Assembly (NCBI RefSeq): GCF_000012885.1
Contig: NC_007498.2
Coordinates: forward strand, 806,001 to 870,000
Source of the DNA: Syntrophotalea carbinolica DSM 2380
GTDB taxonomy: Bacteria > Desulfobacterota > Desulfuromonadia > Desulfuromonadales > Syntrophotaleaceae
Reading direction: 5' to 3'
DNA: 64,000 bases
Shown: positions 8,989-16,656 of the stretch, in pieces
How positions within the stretch are numbered: the stretch's first letter is position 1
How the letters are laid out: each line of letters starts with the position of its first letter
Program-made: the position numbers and the translations under genes
The notes under the pieces: model-generated
What the model was told of the DNA's origin: nothing
Database searches by the model: none
Seen by the model: only the letters and a program-made list of their open reading frames with translations

Positions 8989-9753
8989 ATGACTTCCAGT
9001 TTTCATACCAAGGCTGATATCGATCTGGCCAGTGAAGTGCAGCAGTTGCTCTTTCCCAAGGGCTCGCCGCATTGCAACTGGTGCTGTATCGGTACCAAGA
9101 ATCGCATGGCGCGGGGCCTGGGCGGCGATTATTTTGATTTCATCGCTTTGCCGGACGGTTGTCTGGTGGTGTTTCTTGGGGATGTTACCGGTCATGGTCT
9201 GCAGGCCTCGGTGGTCATGGCCCTGCTTTACGGGTTTATACATCGCGGCACCGCCGAAAATTGCAATCCCCGGGAGATGGCATCGCGGGTCAACGAATTT
9301 CTGTTTTCCTTTGCTCGTCGCTCCCGCCGGCTGGATCATTTTTTTTCCACGACCCTGTTTTACGGAGTCATCGACCCCGACACTTTGGAGATGCGCTACA
9401 TCAACAACGGGCAGGGCAATCCGCTGGTGCGCCGCGGCCATAAGATTGTGTCTCTGGAGGCGACAGGGCAGCCGTTGGGGTATTTCGATCAGCCTGAAAT
9501 TGCCATGGCCCGTTTTCAGTTTCAGCATGGCGATCGATTTCTGCTGTACACTGACGGACTGGTTGAAGCCTTTAATCCCAAGGGGCAGGCTTTCGGTCTG
9601 CCCGGGTTGAAACGATTGCTGCGCCATGACCACCGTGGTCATGGCGAATTTCTCGAAGCATTGTTTCAGTCACTGGTGTCATTCGGTGCCCCTGATCCGC
9701 CACAGGATGACTGCACCGCCATAACCATCGATTTTAAGCGTCCTGCGGTTTAA
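8989..9753 (+). CDS. SpoIIE/RsbU-type PP2C serine phosphatase
   Basis: A 254-residue protein made almost only of a PP2C-like SpoIIE phosphatase domain. Metal-binding motifs are visible: GGDYFDF (about residues 44-50), GDVTGHG (64-70) and the C-terminal DDCTAI. Such enzymes dephosphorylate anti-sigma-factor antagonists in partner-switching cascades, or act as response-regulator outputs. Here no receiver, PAS or HAMP domain is attached and no STAS or anti-sigma kinase gene is nearby, so the input must come from elsewhere. It contains Cys residues near the N-terminus (CNWCC) of unknown meaning. Confidence 0.88.
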   Translation: MTSSFHTKADIDLASEVQQLLFPKGSPHCNWCCIGTKNRMARGLGGDYFDFIALPDGCLVVFLGDVTGHGLQASVVMALLYGFIHRGTAENCNPREMASRVNEFLFSFARRSRRLDHFFSTTLFYGVIDPDTLEMRYINNGQGNPLVRRGHKIVSLEATGQPLGYFDQPEIAMARFQFQHGDRFLLYTDGLVEAFNPKGQAFGLPGLKRLLRHDHRGHGEFLEALFQSLVSFGAPDPPQDDCTAITIDFKRPAV

Positions 9754-9892
9754 TCACCGGACCGATATCCAACCATAAAAGCCTTTTGTATGGCCTTACG
9801 CGACAGGTCGGGAAATTCGGCGATGGTCTTGCTTGACTAAAATCGAGCCCATGCATCGCTGTCCTTCCGGGTTTTGTCCAGGAGAAACCTTC

Positions 9893-12850
9893 ATGAAACA
9901 ACGCGAATATCGCGCCGGCGACCGGCAGCACGGATTTGTCATCACTTCGGTTTCAACTTTGCCGGAACTCAACGCCACTCTGGTGCAGTTGCGGCATGAG
10001 CGCACCGGCGCGCGCATGGTTCACCTTGACCGGGAGGATGACAATAACCTGTTTTCGGTCGGATTCCGCACCACTCCGCAGGATTCCACCGGTGTCGCGC
10101 ATATTCTCGAACATACGGTATTGTGCGGTTCGCAAAGGTTCCCGGTGCGTGATCCTTTCTTTACCATGCTGAAGCGCAGTCTCAGCACCTTCATGAACGC
10201 TCTGACCGCCAGCGACTGGACCTGTTATCCGTTTGCCTCGCAGAACAAGACCGATTTTTACAACTTGATGGGGATCTATCTCGATGCGGCGTTTTTCCCT
10301 TTGCTGCGCGAACAGGATTTTCGGCAGGAGGGGCATCGTCTGGAATTCGCCGAAGCCGGCGATAGCTCTTCCCCGTTGCAATTCAAGGGGGTGGTTTACA
10401 ACGAGATGAAGGGCGCGATGGCCGACCCATCATCCTTGTTGCACCGACGACTTACCCGCGCTTTGTACCCGACGGTCACTTACGGCTTTAATTCCGGCGG
10501 AGAACCGGCCGATATCCTCGATTTGAGCTATGAACAATTGAAGGCGTTTCATGGCACCTATTATCACCCGGCCAACGCCTGGTTCTTCACCTACGGGAAT
10601 ATGCCCCTGGCGGAGCATCTGCAAGCCATAGATGAGCAGGCTTTGTGTCATTTTGATGCGTTGCAGGTTGACAGCGGCATCCCTGACGAAGCCCGCTACA
10701 CCGAGCCCCGCAGGGTCGAGGAAACCTTTCCGGTCGATGCCGGGGAATCTTTGGAGCATCGCTCCATCGTGCAGTTGGGGTGGCTGACCTGTCCGGTTTC
10801 CGATCAGTTCGAGCGGCTTGGCATGATGTTGTTGTCCGAACTGCTGCTGGGTAATCCGGCGGCTCCGCTGTACAAGGCATTGCTCGATTCGAAGTTGGGG
10901 CAGAATCTGGCACCCGGCACCGGATACCACGATGATTATCGTGAAACCTACCTGGCCGTCGGTTTGCAGGGCACCGATCCCGAAACTGTCGAAGCGGTCG
11001 AAACGCTGATCCTGAACACTTTGCAGGAGATTGTCGATACGGGATTCTCGTCGGAGCAGATCGAAGCGGCCATCCACCAGCTTGAATTCTCCTGCCGCGA
11101 GGTCAACGGGGATCAGTATCCGTATGGCTTGTTGCTGTTGATGCGGATGTTCGGATCGTGGCTGCATGCGGACGATCCGGTGTCGCCGCTGTGTCTGGAA
11201 CAGGACCTGGTGCGCTTGCGGCAGGAATTGGCCAACGGCCCGTTTTTCGAAAACCTGATTCGCCGCCAGTTGCTGGAGAATCCCCACAGGGTGACGTTGC
11301 TGCTCAAACCCGATGTCGAGCAGAAATCCCGTGAGGAAAAACAGCTAAAGGCCCGACTGGAAAACATCGAAAAACAACTTTCCGCTGAGGATCGGGAACA
11401 TCTGCTAGCGCAAGGCGTGGCGTTGCAACAGACCCAGGAGGCGGCCGAGGATCTATCCTGTCTGCCTACTCTGGAGCTTTCCGATATTCCGGCCAGTCAG
11501 CCGTTGGTAGACAGCGATCCGTTTGAGTGTCAAGGGGTTCCGGTCCGCTGGTTCGAGCAGCCGACCAACGGTATCGGATATTTTACCGCTCATCTGCAGA
11601 TCGATGATTTGCCGGAAGAGTTGTTTCAGGATGTGCCCCTGTTCTGCACGCTGTTGACCAAAGTCGGCGCTGCCGGCAAGAACTATCTGGAGATGGCGGA
11701 ACGCGTGTCGGCGGCTACCGGTGGCGTGCAGGCCAGTGCTTCGCTCCTCGATGGGCCGGCCAGCCTGGATACCTTCCAGTTGGGCGTGGAGTTGCGCGGC
11801 AAGGCACTGTTGCGAAATCAACAGCCCATGTTCGATATTCTCAAAGACTTTTGTACGGCACCGGATTTTTCCGATCTTCAGCGCCTGCACACCGTATTGC
11901 AGCAGTTGAAAACTTCGCTGGAAAATTCCGTTCCCGGTTCCGGCCACAGTTATGCCTCGAGGGCTGCTTCCGGTTCCTTGACGGCTGCAGGGCGGGTTCG
12001 GGAGGTGTGGAGCGGTTTGCACCTGATTCATGCCGTGAAAGAGCTGGCAGCCAGACAACCGGAACAACTCTCGGAATTTGCCCAGCGTCTGCAACGCCTG
12101 GCCGCAGCGATTTTCCGCCGCGACCGGTTGCGTTGTGCCATTACCGCCGAAGAGCCGGTCTTCCGGAGTATGCAGCCGGTTCTCGATGGCTTCTTTGCCG
12201 AAATACCGGCTGCCGGCGCGTCTGTGCCGCCGCCGAAGCGACCCTCACCCTTTGATGACAAGGCCTCCGGTTGGGTGGCGGCGGTGCCTGTGGCTTATGT
12301 GGCGCGGGTTTTCCGTGCGGTTCCGCTGGAGCATCCCGATGGTGCCGTCCTGATGGTTTTGGCCAAGTTGCTGCGCGGCGGTTATCTGCACCGGGAAATC
12401 CGTGAAAAAGGCGGTGCTTACGGTGGCATGGCCAATTACGATGCTCAGGGTGGCTTGTTTGCCATGCTGTCCTATCGCGATCCCCACCTGTTGCGCACTC
12501 TGGATGTTTTCAGGGACGCAACCCGCTGGGCTGCTGACGGCGGTTTTGCCGCAGTCGACATTAAAGAAGCGATCCTGGGGGTCTTCAGTCAGCTCGACCG
12601 GCCCCTGTCGCCGGGCGGCAAGGGGCTTCGGGAATTCCATTATGTGCTGCAGGGATTGACGCCCGAAGCGCGTCAGGTTTTTCGTCAGCGGATCCTTGCT
12701 GTTGATGCCGAAGCGCTTTCTGCCGCAGCCGGACGTTATCTGGTGGACGGCTGGCAGGACAGCGCGGTGTCGGTCGTTGCAGGGGAGGACATGTTGCAGG
12801 AGGCCAACCTTCAGCTTGGCGATGCGTCCCTGACGCTGGGGCGTATCTGA
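9893..12850 (+). CDS. M16C (PreP-like) zinc metallopeptidase
   Basis: A 985-residue peptidase of the insulinase family, subfamily M16C, like presequence protease and falcilysin. The inverted zinc motif HILEH is at residues 70-74, with a downstream glutamate in GVVYNEMKGA as probable third ligand. The size and the four-domain layout with the M16C-associated helical region in the middle fit the family. There is no signal peptide, so it probably degrades peptides in the cytoplasm. The ATG at 9893 with AGGAGA at 9880-9885 is preferred over an upstream in-frame ATG. It stands alone, 139 bp after the phosphatase. Confidence 0.9.
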   Translation: MKQREYRAGDRQHGFVITSVSTLPELNATLVQLRHERTGARMVHLDREDDNNLFSVGFRTTPQDSTGVAHILEHTVLCGSQRFPVRDPFFTMLKRSLSTFMNALTASDWTCYPFASQNKTDFYNLMGIYLDAAFFPLLREQDFRQEGHRLEFAEAGDSSSPLQFKGVVYNEMKGAMADPSSLLHRRLTRALYPTVTYGFNSGGEPADILDLSYEQLKAFHGTYYHPANAWFFTYGNMPLAEHLQAIDEQALCHFDALQVDSGIPDEARYTEPRRVEETFPVDAGESLEHRSIVQLGWLTCPVSDQFERLGMMLLSELLLGNPAAPLYKALLDSKLGQNLAPGTGYHDDYRETYLAVGLQGTDPETVEAVETLILNTLQEIVDTGFSSEQIEAAIHQLEFSCREVNGDQYPYGLLLLMRMFGSWLHADDPVSPLCLEQDLVRLRQELANGPFFENLIRRQLLENPHRVTLLLKPDVEQKSREEKQLKARLENIEKQLSAEDREHLLAQGVALQQTQEAAEDLSCLPTLELSDIPASQPLVDSDPFECQGVPVRWFEQPTNGIGYFTAHLQIDDLPEELFQDVPLFCTLLTKVGAAGKNYLEMAERVSAATGGVQASASLLDGPASLDTFQLGVELRGKALLRNQQPMFDILKDFCTAPDFSDLQRLHTVLQQLKTSLENSVPGSGHSYASRAASGSLTAAGRVREVWSGLHLIHAVKELAARQPEQLSEFAQRLQRLAAAIFRRDRLRCAITAEEPVFRSMQPVLDGFFAEIPAAGASVPPPKRPSPFDDKASGWVAAVPVAYVARVFRAVPLEHPDGAVLMVLAKLLRGGYLHREIREKGGAYGGMANYDAQGGLFAMLSYRDPHLLRTLDVFRDATRWAADGGFAAVDIKEAILGVFSQLDRPLSPGGKGLREFHYVLQGLTPEARQVFRQRILAVDAEALSAAAGRYLVDGWQDSAVSVVAGEDMLQEANLQLGDASLTLGRI

Positions 12851-12963
12851 GTCGTTGGTTCGAAAGCAGGCTTTTGTCGCGGGGCGAATTGTGGTACCTT
12901 GGGCCAGCCCGCATCGCCCCGGCGGGATGCTTGTGACGGAAAACTGCTCGGGAGTCGCCATTC

Positions 12964-13878
12964 ATGGAAAAACTGCTGTCCACTAAAGAAGTCGCGCAAC
13001 GCCTCAGTGTCAACGAAAAGATGGTCTATACGTTGATCACCGAAAAAGGCCTGCCGGCAACCAAAATTACAGGCAAGTGGTTGTTTCCGTCCCACTTGGT
13101 GGAACAGTGGGTCGAGAGCATGACCATCAATTATCCTACCGGTGCGGCCGAGTTGCCGCACAAAAGTGGGCTGTTGATGATCGCCGGCAGCGACGATATG
13201 CTGCTCGACAGGGCGTTGTCGCTGTTCATGAAGCTCAATGCCGGGTATGTCGTTCTGTTTGGGGCGGTGGGCAGCCTCGGCGGTCTCAAGGCGTTGCGCC
13301 GTGGTATGTGTCACATGGCGACCAGCCACCTGGCCGATGAAAACGAAAAGGATTACAATTTTTCCTTTGCGGCCAGTGAGCTTGAGGCGCTCCCGGCGGT
13401 GGTTAATTTCTGTCGCCGCGAACAGGGGCTGATTGTCGCCAAGGGCAATCCCCACGGTATCCGCAGTTGCCGGGATATCGCCGAGAAGGATTTGACGGTG
13501 GTCAATCGTCCCCTCGGCGCCAGTACCCGGATTATTTTCGATCAGCAGCTGCAAGAGGCCGATATCAAGCCCGCCCGCCTTAAAGGGTATGGCAACGAGG
13601 TGTCCCGTCATCTCGATATCGGGCTTGAGATCCTGTCCGGGCGCGCCGATATCGGCCCCGGTATCCGGCCCGCAGCCGCCATGCTGGGCCTCGATTTTCT
13701 GCCCTTGCGCTGGGAACGTTTCGACCTGTTGATTCCCAAGGACTGCTTTTTCGACAAATCGATCCAGCAATTTCTCGCCATGTTGCACGAGCCGGCGTTT
13801 CACGATCTCGCCGCCAGCATGCCCGGTTACGAGCTGAATCTCGCCGGTCGTATGTTGTTCCCCGGTGAAAGCCGCTGA
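12964..13878 (+). CDS. HTH (excisionase-type) plus PBP-like domain regulator, candidate tungstate/molybdate sensor
   Basis: A 304-residue protein with an N-terminal MerR/excisionase-type DNA-binding domain (STKEVAQRLSVNEKMVYTLI, residues 6-25, then the wing KITGKWLFPSHLVEQW). It is followed by a periplasmic-binding-protein-like domain of about 230 residues without a signal peptide. Similar fusions occur next to molybdate and tungstate genes, where the PBP-like part is thought to sense the oxyanion. The next gene encodes a TupA-like tungstate-binding protein, and a dyad sits in its promoter. Direct control of tupA is therefore my inference, not shown. It starts 113 bp after the M16C gene. Confidence 0.8.
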   Translation: MEKLLSTKEVAQRLSVNEKMVYTLITEKGLPATKITGKWLFPSHLVEQWVESMTINYPTGAAELPHKSGLLMIAGSDDMLLDRALSLFMKLNAGYVVLFGAVGSLGGLKALRRGMCHMATSHLADENEKDYNFSFAASELEALPAVVNFCRREQGLIVAKGNPHGIRSCRDIAEKDLTVVNRPLGASTRIIFDQQLQEADIKPARLKGYGNEVSRHLDIGLEILSGRADIGPGIRPAAAMLGLDFLPLRWERFDLLIPKDCFFDKSIQQFLAMLHEPAFHDLAASMPGYELNLAGRMLFPGESR

Positions 13879-13960
13879 TTGCGGCTGACCCTTTTGCCCA
13901 CCTTTTCCTTTGCCGTTTTGTCACCTGCCAATGGTGGATCTCTCTTCGAACTTGACCAAT

Positions 13961-13972
13961 GGAGTATACTCC
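13961..13972 (+). promoter_or_regulatory. Perfect 12-bp palindrome upstream of tupA
   Basis: GGAGTATACTCC is a perfect palindrome 62 bp upstream of the probable tupA -35 box. It may be a second operator or, through its TATACT core, part of an upstream promoter, although no -35 box lies at the right distance. Confidence 0.4.
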
Positions 13973-13989
13973 CCGTGGGGGGATTTGTG

Positions 13990-14038
13990 TAACGATTGAA
14001 GTAGTTTACTCAAAAACCCCGTTGACTCTCAATCGTTA
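13990..14038 (+). promoter_or_regulatory. Dyad operator of the tupA promoter
   Basis: TAACGATTGA (13990-13999) and TCAATCGTTA (14029-14038) are perfect 10-bp inverted repeats. The second copy lies inside the -35/-10 spacer of the predicted tupA promoter. This is a good candidate binding site for the adjacent HTH-PBP regulator. Confidence 0.6.
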
Positions 14039-14050
14039 TCACGGTAATGT
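14022..14050 (+). promoter_or_regulatory. Predicted sigma-70 promoter of tupA
   Basis: TTGACT (14022-14027), a 17-bp spacer and TAATGT (14045-14050). Initiation near 14057 would leave a leader of about 65-90 bases before tupA. Confidence 0.6.
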
Positions 14051-14146
14051 TACATCGTTGGTTCAGCCCTTTTGGAGGAGGGCGCGTTGGGAAACATTTT
14101 GTAATTTCAGGAGTACACAACCATGTTCAAGGTGAGGAGGAACAAC

Positions 14147-15028
14147 GTGAAATCAATTTTTCGTATTCTGAGTACAAGTTTATTGCTGGTGGCGGTTCTC
14201 TGTACCGGCGCCATGGCGACCGAGATTCTGAAGCTGTCGACCACTACCTCGACCGCCAATTCGGGTTTGCTCGACTATCTGCTGCCCAAGTTTGAGGCGA
14301 AGTACGACTGCAAGGTCCATGTTCTTCCCATGGGTACCGGCGCGGCCCTCAAGGTAGCTGAGGCCGGCGACGTGGATGTCACCATGGTCCATGCCCGCTC
14401 CAAGGAAGACAAGTTTGTTGCTGACGGCTACGGTGTCAACCGTCGCGATCTGATGTACAACGATTTCGTTCTGGTCGGCCCGGCGAAAGACCCGGCCGGC
14501 ATCAAGTCAGCCAAGACCGCCGCCGAGGCGATGGCCAAAATTGCCGCCGCCAAGGCCAGCTTTATTTCCCGTGGCGACGACAGCGGTACCCACTCCAAGG
14601 AACAGGCACTGTGGGGCAAGAGCGGTGTCAAACTTGAAACCCAGACCAAGACCCTCACCAAGAAAGGCAAGAGCCGCGAGATCAGCTATCAGGAACCGGC
14701 CGGTTCGAAGGGCTGGTACGACTCTGTAGGCCAGGGCATGGGTGCGGTCCTCAACATGGCCAAAGAAAAACTGGCCTACACCCTGACCGACCGCGGTACC
14801 TACATCGCCTACACGGCTGAAAAAGGGTTTGACCTGCCGATTCTGTTCGAAGGCGACGAGTCCCTGTTCAACCCCTACGGTGTGATTGCGGTCAATCCCG
14901 AAAAACACCCTCACGTCAAATATGAATTGGCCATGTCCTTCATCGCCTGGCTGACCAGCCCCGAAGGTCAGCAGATGATCAACGACTACAAGAAGCATGG
15001 CAAGCAGTTGTTCTACATCTACAAATAA
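14147..15028 (+). CDS. tupA: TupA-like tungstate-binding periplasmic protein
   Basis: A secreted solute-binding protein of the TupA type, which captures tungstate in the periplasm. The mature part begins near TEILKLSTTTSTANSG with the TTTST oxyanion motif. SRGDDSGTHSKE and GMGAVLNMAKEKLAYTLTDR are also TupA-like. GTG 14147 follows GAGGAGG (14134-14140) at ideal distance and gives signal peptide MKSIFRILSTSLLLVAVLCT. An ATG at 14123 in frame, with its own AGGAG, is the alternative start. Strikingly, no TupB permease or TupC ATPase follows: a terminator comes next and then a MOT1-type permease. Molybdate binding is possible, but the motifs favour tungstate. Confidence 0.85.
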   Translation: MKSIFRILSTSLLLVAVLCTGAMATEILKLSTTTSTANSGLLDYLLPKFEAKYDCKVHVLPMGTGAALKVAEAGDVDVTMVHARSKEDKFVADGYGVNRRDLMYNDFVLVGPAKDPAGIKSAKTAAEAMAKIAAAKASFISRGDDSGTHSKEQALWGKSGVKLETQTKTLTKKGKSREISYQEPAGSKGWYDSVGQGMGAVLNMAKEKLAYTLTDRGTYIAYTAEKGFDLPILFEGDESLFNPYGVIAVNPEKHPHVKYELAMSFIAWLTSPEGQQMINDYKKHGKQLFYIYK

Positions 15029-15065
15029 GTACCGATCATCTCGGTTTGAGGTGATAGATGCTCTG

Positions 15066-15106
15066 GCCCTCCCCGTCGATTTGATTGACGGGGAGGGCTT
15101 TTGTTT
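15066..15106 (+). terminator. Intrinsic terminator after tupA
   Basis: A perfect 12-bp stem (15066-15077 with 15087-15098) and 9-base loop, followed by TTTTGTTT. It makes tupA probably monocistronic. Confidence 0.9.
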
Positions 15107-15166
15107 GCCAAAGTAGTTAGGTTGTTACTCTGATTGAAGGCAACGCGGAGAAAGAATGTACCGACG

Positions 15167-16282
15167 ATGAGGATCCATTCCTTCGAATTCAATATGCGTG
15201 AGTTGGGCGGAGCCATGGGGGATTTCGGCACCCTGTTTCCCCTCGCCATCGGCTATATCGTGGTGTGCGGTGTCGATCCCACCGGTATGTTGGTGATGAT
15301 GGGGCTGGCCAATGTGACGACCGGATTGTTTTATCGACTGCCCATGCCCATCGAACCGATGAAGGTGCTTGCGGTGGTGGCCATCGCCGAGCAGTGGTCG
15401 CCTTCGATGGTTTTCGCTTCGGCTTTTGCCATGGGACTGGTCTGGTTGTTCATGTCGGCTGCCGGGGTGATGGGTATTGTCGCCCGCATAACCCCCAAAT
15501 CGGTGATCCGTGGCATTCAGGCCGCACTCGGTATCATGCTGGCTTTGAAAGCTTTGGAAATGATGGCCACCGGCTGGCTTCTGGCGCTGGTGTCGTTGGT
15601 GATCGTGTTGACATTGCGGCAAAATCGGTATGCCCCCGCTGCTGTTGTATTGATACTTCTGGGGGGGGCTGTCATGTATTTCAACGGTACCCCGGACGTT
15701 CTGTCGGGGAGCATGTTTGCCTTGCCGGGAGTGCATTCCTTCGCTCTGTCCGAAGTGTGGCAGGCCATGCTGCAGGCCGGATTTTCCCAAATACCTCTGA
15801 CGGCGACCAATGCCGTTATTGCCACAGCGGTATTGATTCGCCAGTATTGGCCGGACAAGCCGGTCAGTGAAAGGAAGCTGGCCTTCAATATGGGGCTTAT
15901 GAATCTGGTGGTTCCATTTTTTGGCGGCATGCCGATGTGCCATGGATCCGGCGGTCTGGCCGGGCAATACTATTTCGGGGCGCGCACCGGCGGGGCTAAT
16001 ATTATCGAAGGGATGTTGGAAATCGGACTCGGTCTGTTCCTGGGCGGGAGCATTGTCGGGTTATTTGCGGCCTTTCCTCTGGCCATTGTCGGCGCCATGA
16101 TGTTGCTGGTGGGCATCGAGTTGACAAAATTCGCCAAGGATATGACCTGGAATTGGCATTTGGCCCCCATGGTTGTGACGCTGCTGGTGGCTGTCTGGAC
16201 CAATATGGCGTACGGATTTCTGGCCGGCATGCTGCTGCATCATGTCGGTTACCGGTTGTCTTTTCAACGCAGCAGCACATGA
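15167..16282 (+). CDS. MOT1-family sulfate/molybdate permease
   Basis: An about 371-residue integral membrane protein of the MOT1 branch of the sulfate permease superfamily, known for molybdate transport in plants and algae. Diagnostic motifs are both present: RLPMPIEPMKVLAVVAIAEQ in the N-terminal half and GMPMCHGSGGLAGQYYFGAR in the C-terminal half. About ten hydrophobic segments are visible and there is no STAS domain. ATG 15167 is chosen; an in-frame TTG at 15134 lies upstream and the ribosome-binding site (GGAG, 15147-15150) is badly spaced for either. It follows tupA after a terminator and is ended by its own terminator. Substrate (molybdate, tungstate or sulfate) is inferred from neighbours only. 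Confidence 0.85.
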   Translation: MRIHSFEFNMRELGGAMGDFGTLFPLAIGYIVVCGVDPTGMLVMMGLANVTTGLFYRLPMPIEPMKVLAVVAIAEQWSPSMVFASAFAMGLVWLFMSAAGVMGIVARITPKSVIRGIQAALGIMLALKALEMMATGWLLALVSLVIVLTLRQNRYAPAAVVLILLGGAVMYFNGTPDVLSGSMFALPGVHSFALSEVWQAMLQAGFSQIPLTATNAVIATAVLIRQYWPDKPVSERKLAFNMGLMNLVVPFFGGMPMCHGSGGLAGQYYFGARTGGANIIEGMLEIGLGLFLGGSIVGLFAAFPLAIVGAMMLLVGIELTKFAKDMTWNWHLAPMVVTLLVAVWTNMAYGFLAGMLLHHVGYRLSFQRSST

Positions 16283-16383
16283 TCGGTAGGGTAGCGGTGC
16301 TTGTGCCACTGGAATGCGTGGCGGTTAGGATGTTGAAGATATAACCGGAATGTTGCCGCAAAAATACTCATATCAGGAATCTG

Positions 16384-16410
16384 CCGTATCGCGTTCGATG
16401 CGGTTTTTTT
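16384..16410 (+). terminator. Intrinsic terminator after the MOT1 gene
   Basis: An 8-bp stem with one G-T pair (16384-16391 with 16396-16403), CGTT loop and seven T residues. Confidence 0.85.
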
Positions 16411-16656
16411 CATTCAGTCCGAGCCGCGCGGAAAGGGACGGGGAGGAGCCGGGGTGGGCAGCGAGGCTTTAAAGCCGGCAGGTGCAGCCGGGAAAAGCGT
16501 CTTTGAATTCCGCTGCAGAATAAACTGGTGCGGATTTTGCTCAGTTTCTCTATAGGTCAGCTGTTTTTTTTAAAGGCGATGTATTATACTGGCGCCTTGT
16601 CGGACTTGATCCTTAAGGCCGGTTTCTCTGGTGAAGAAGGTTGTGGGAGTAATCGC
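16411..16656 (+). other. Leader/intergenic region before the GGDEF-EAL gene
   Basis: Part of the 374-bp gap between the MOT1 and GGDEF-EAL genes. Beyond the MOT1 terminator it holds a purine-rich GC segment, a perfect palindrome GGCTTTAAAGCC (16468-16479) and a -10-like TATACT at 16585-16590 without a convincing -35. I looked for the conserved bases of a cyclic-di-GMP (GEMM) riboswitch and did not find them. No gene is supported here. Confidence 0.4.

Noticed and set aside
13952-13970. Promoter made of TTGACC (13952) and TATACT (13965) upstream of tupA
   Set aside because: The two boxes are only seven bases apart; the promoter at 14022-14050 has correct spacing.
16411-16560. Possible cyclic-di-GMP riboswitch before the GGDEF-EAL gene
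   Set aside because: The conserved GEMM core bases are absent; only a palindrome and GC-rich purine tracts are seen.
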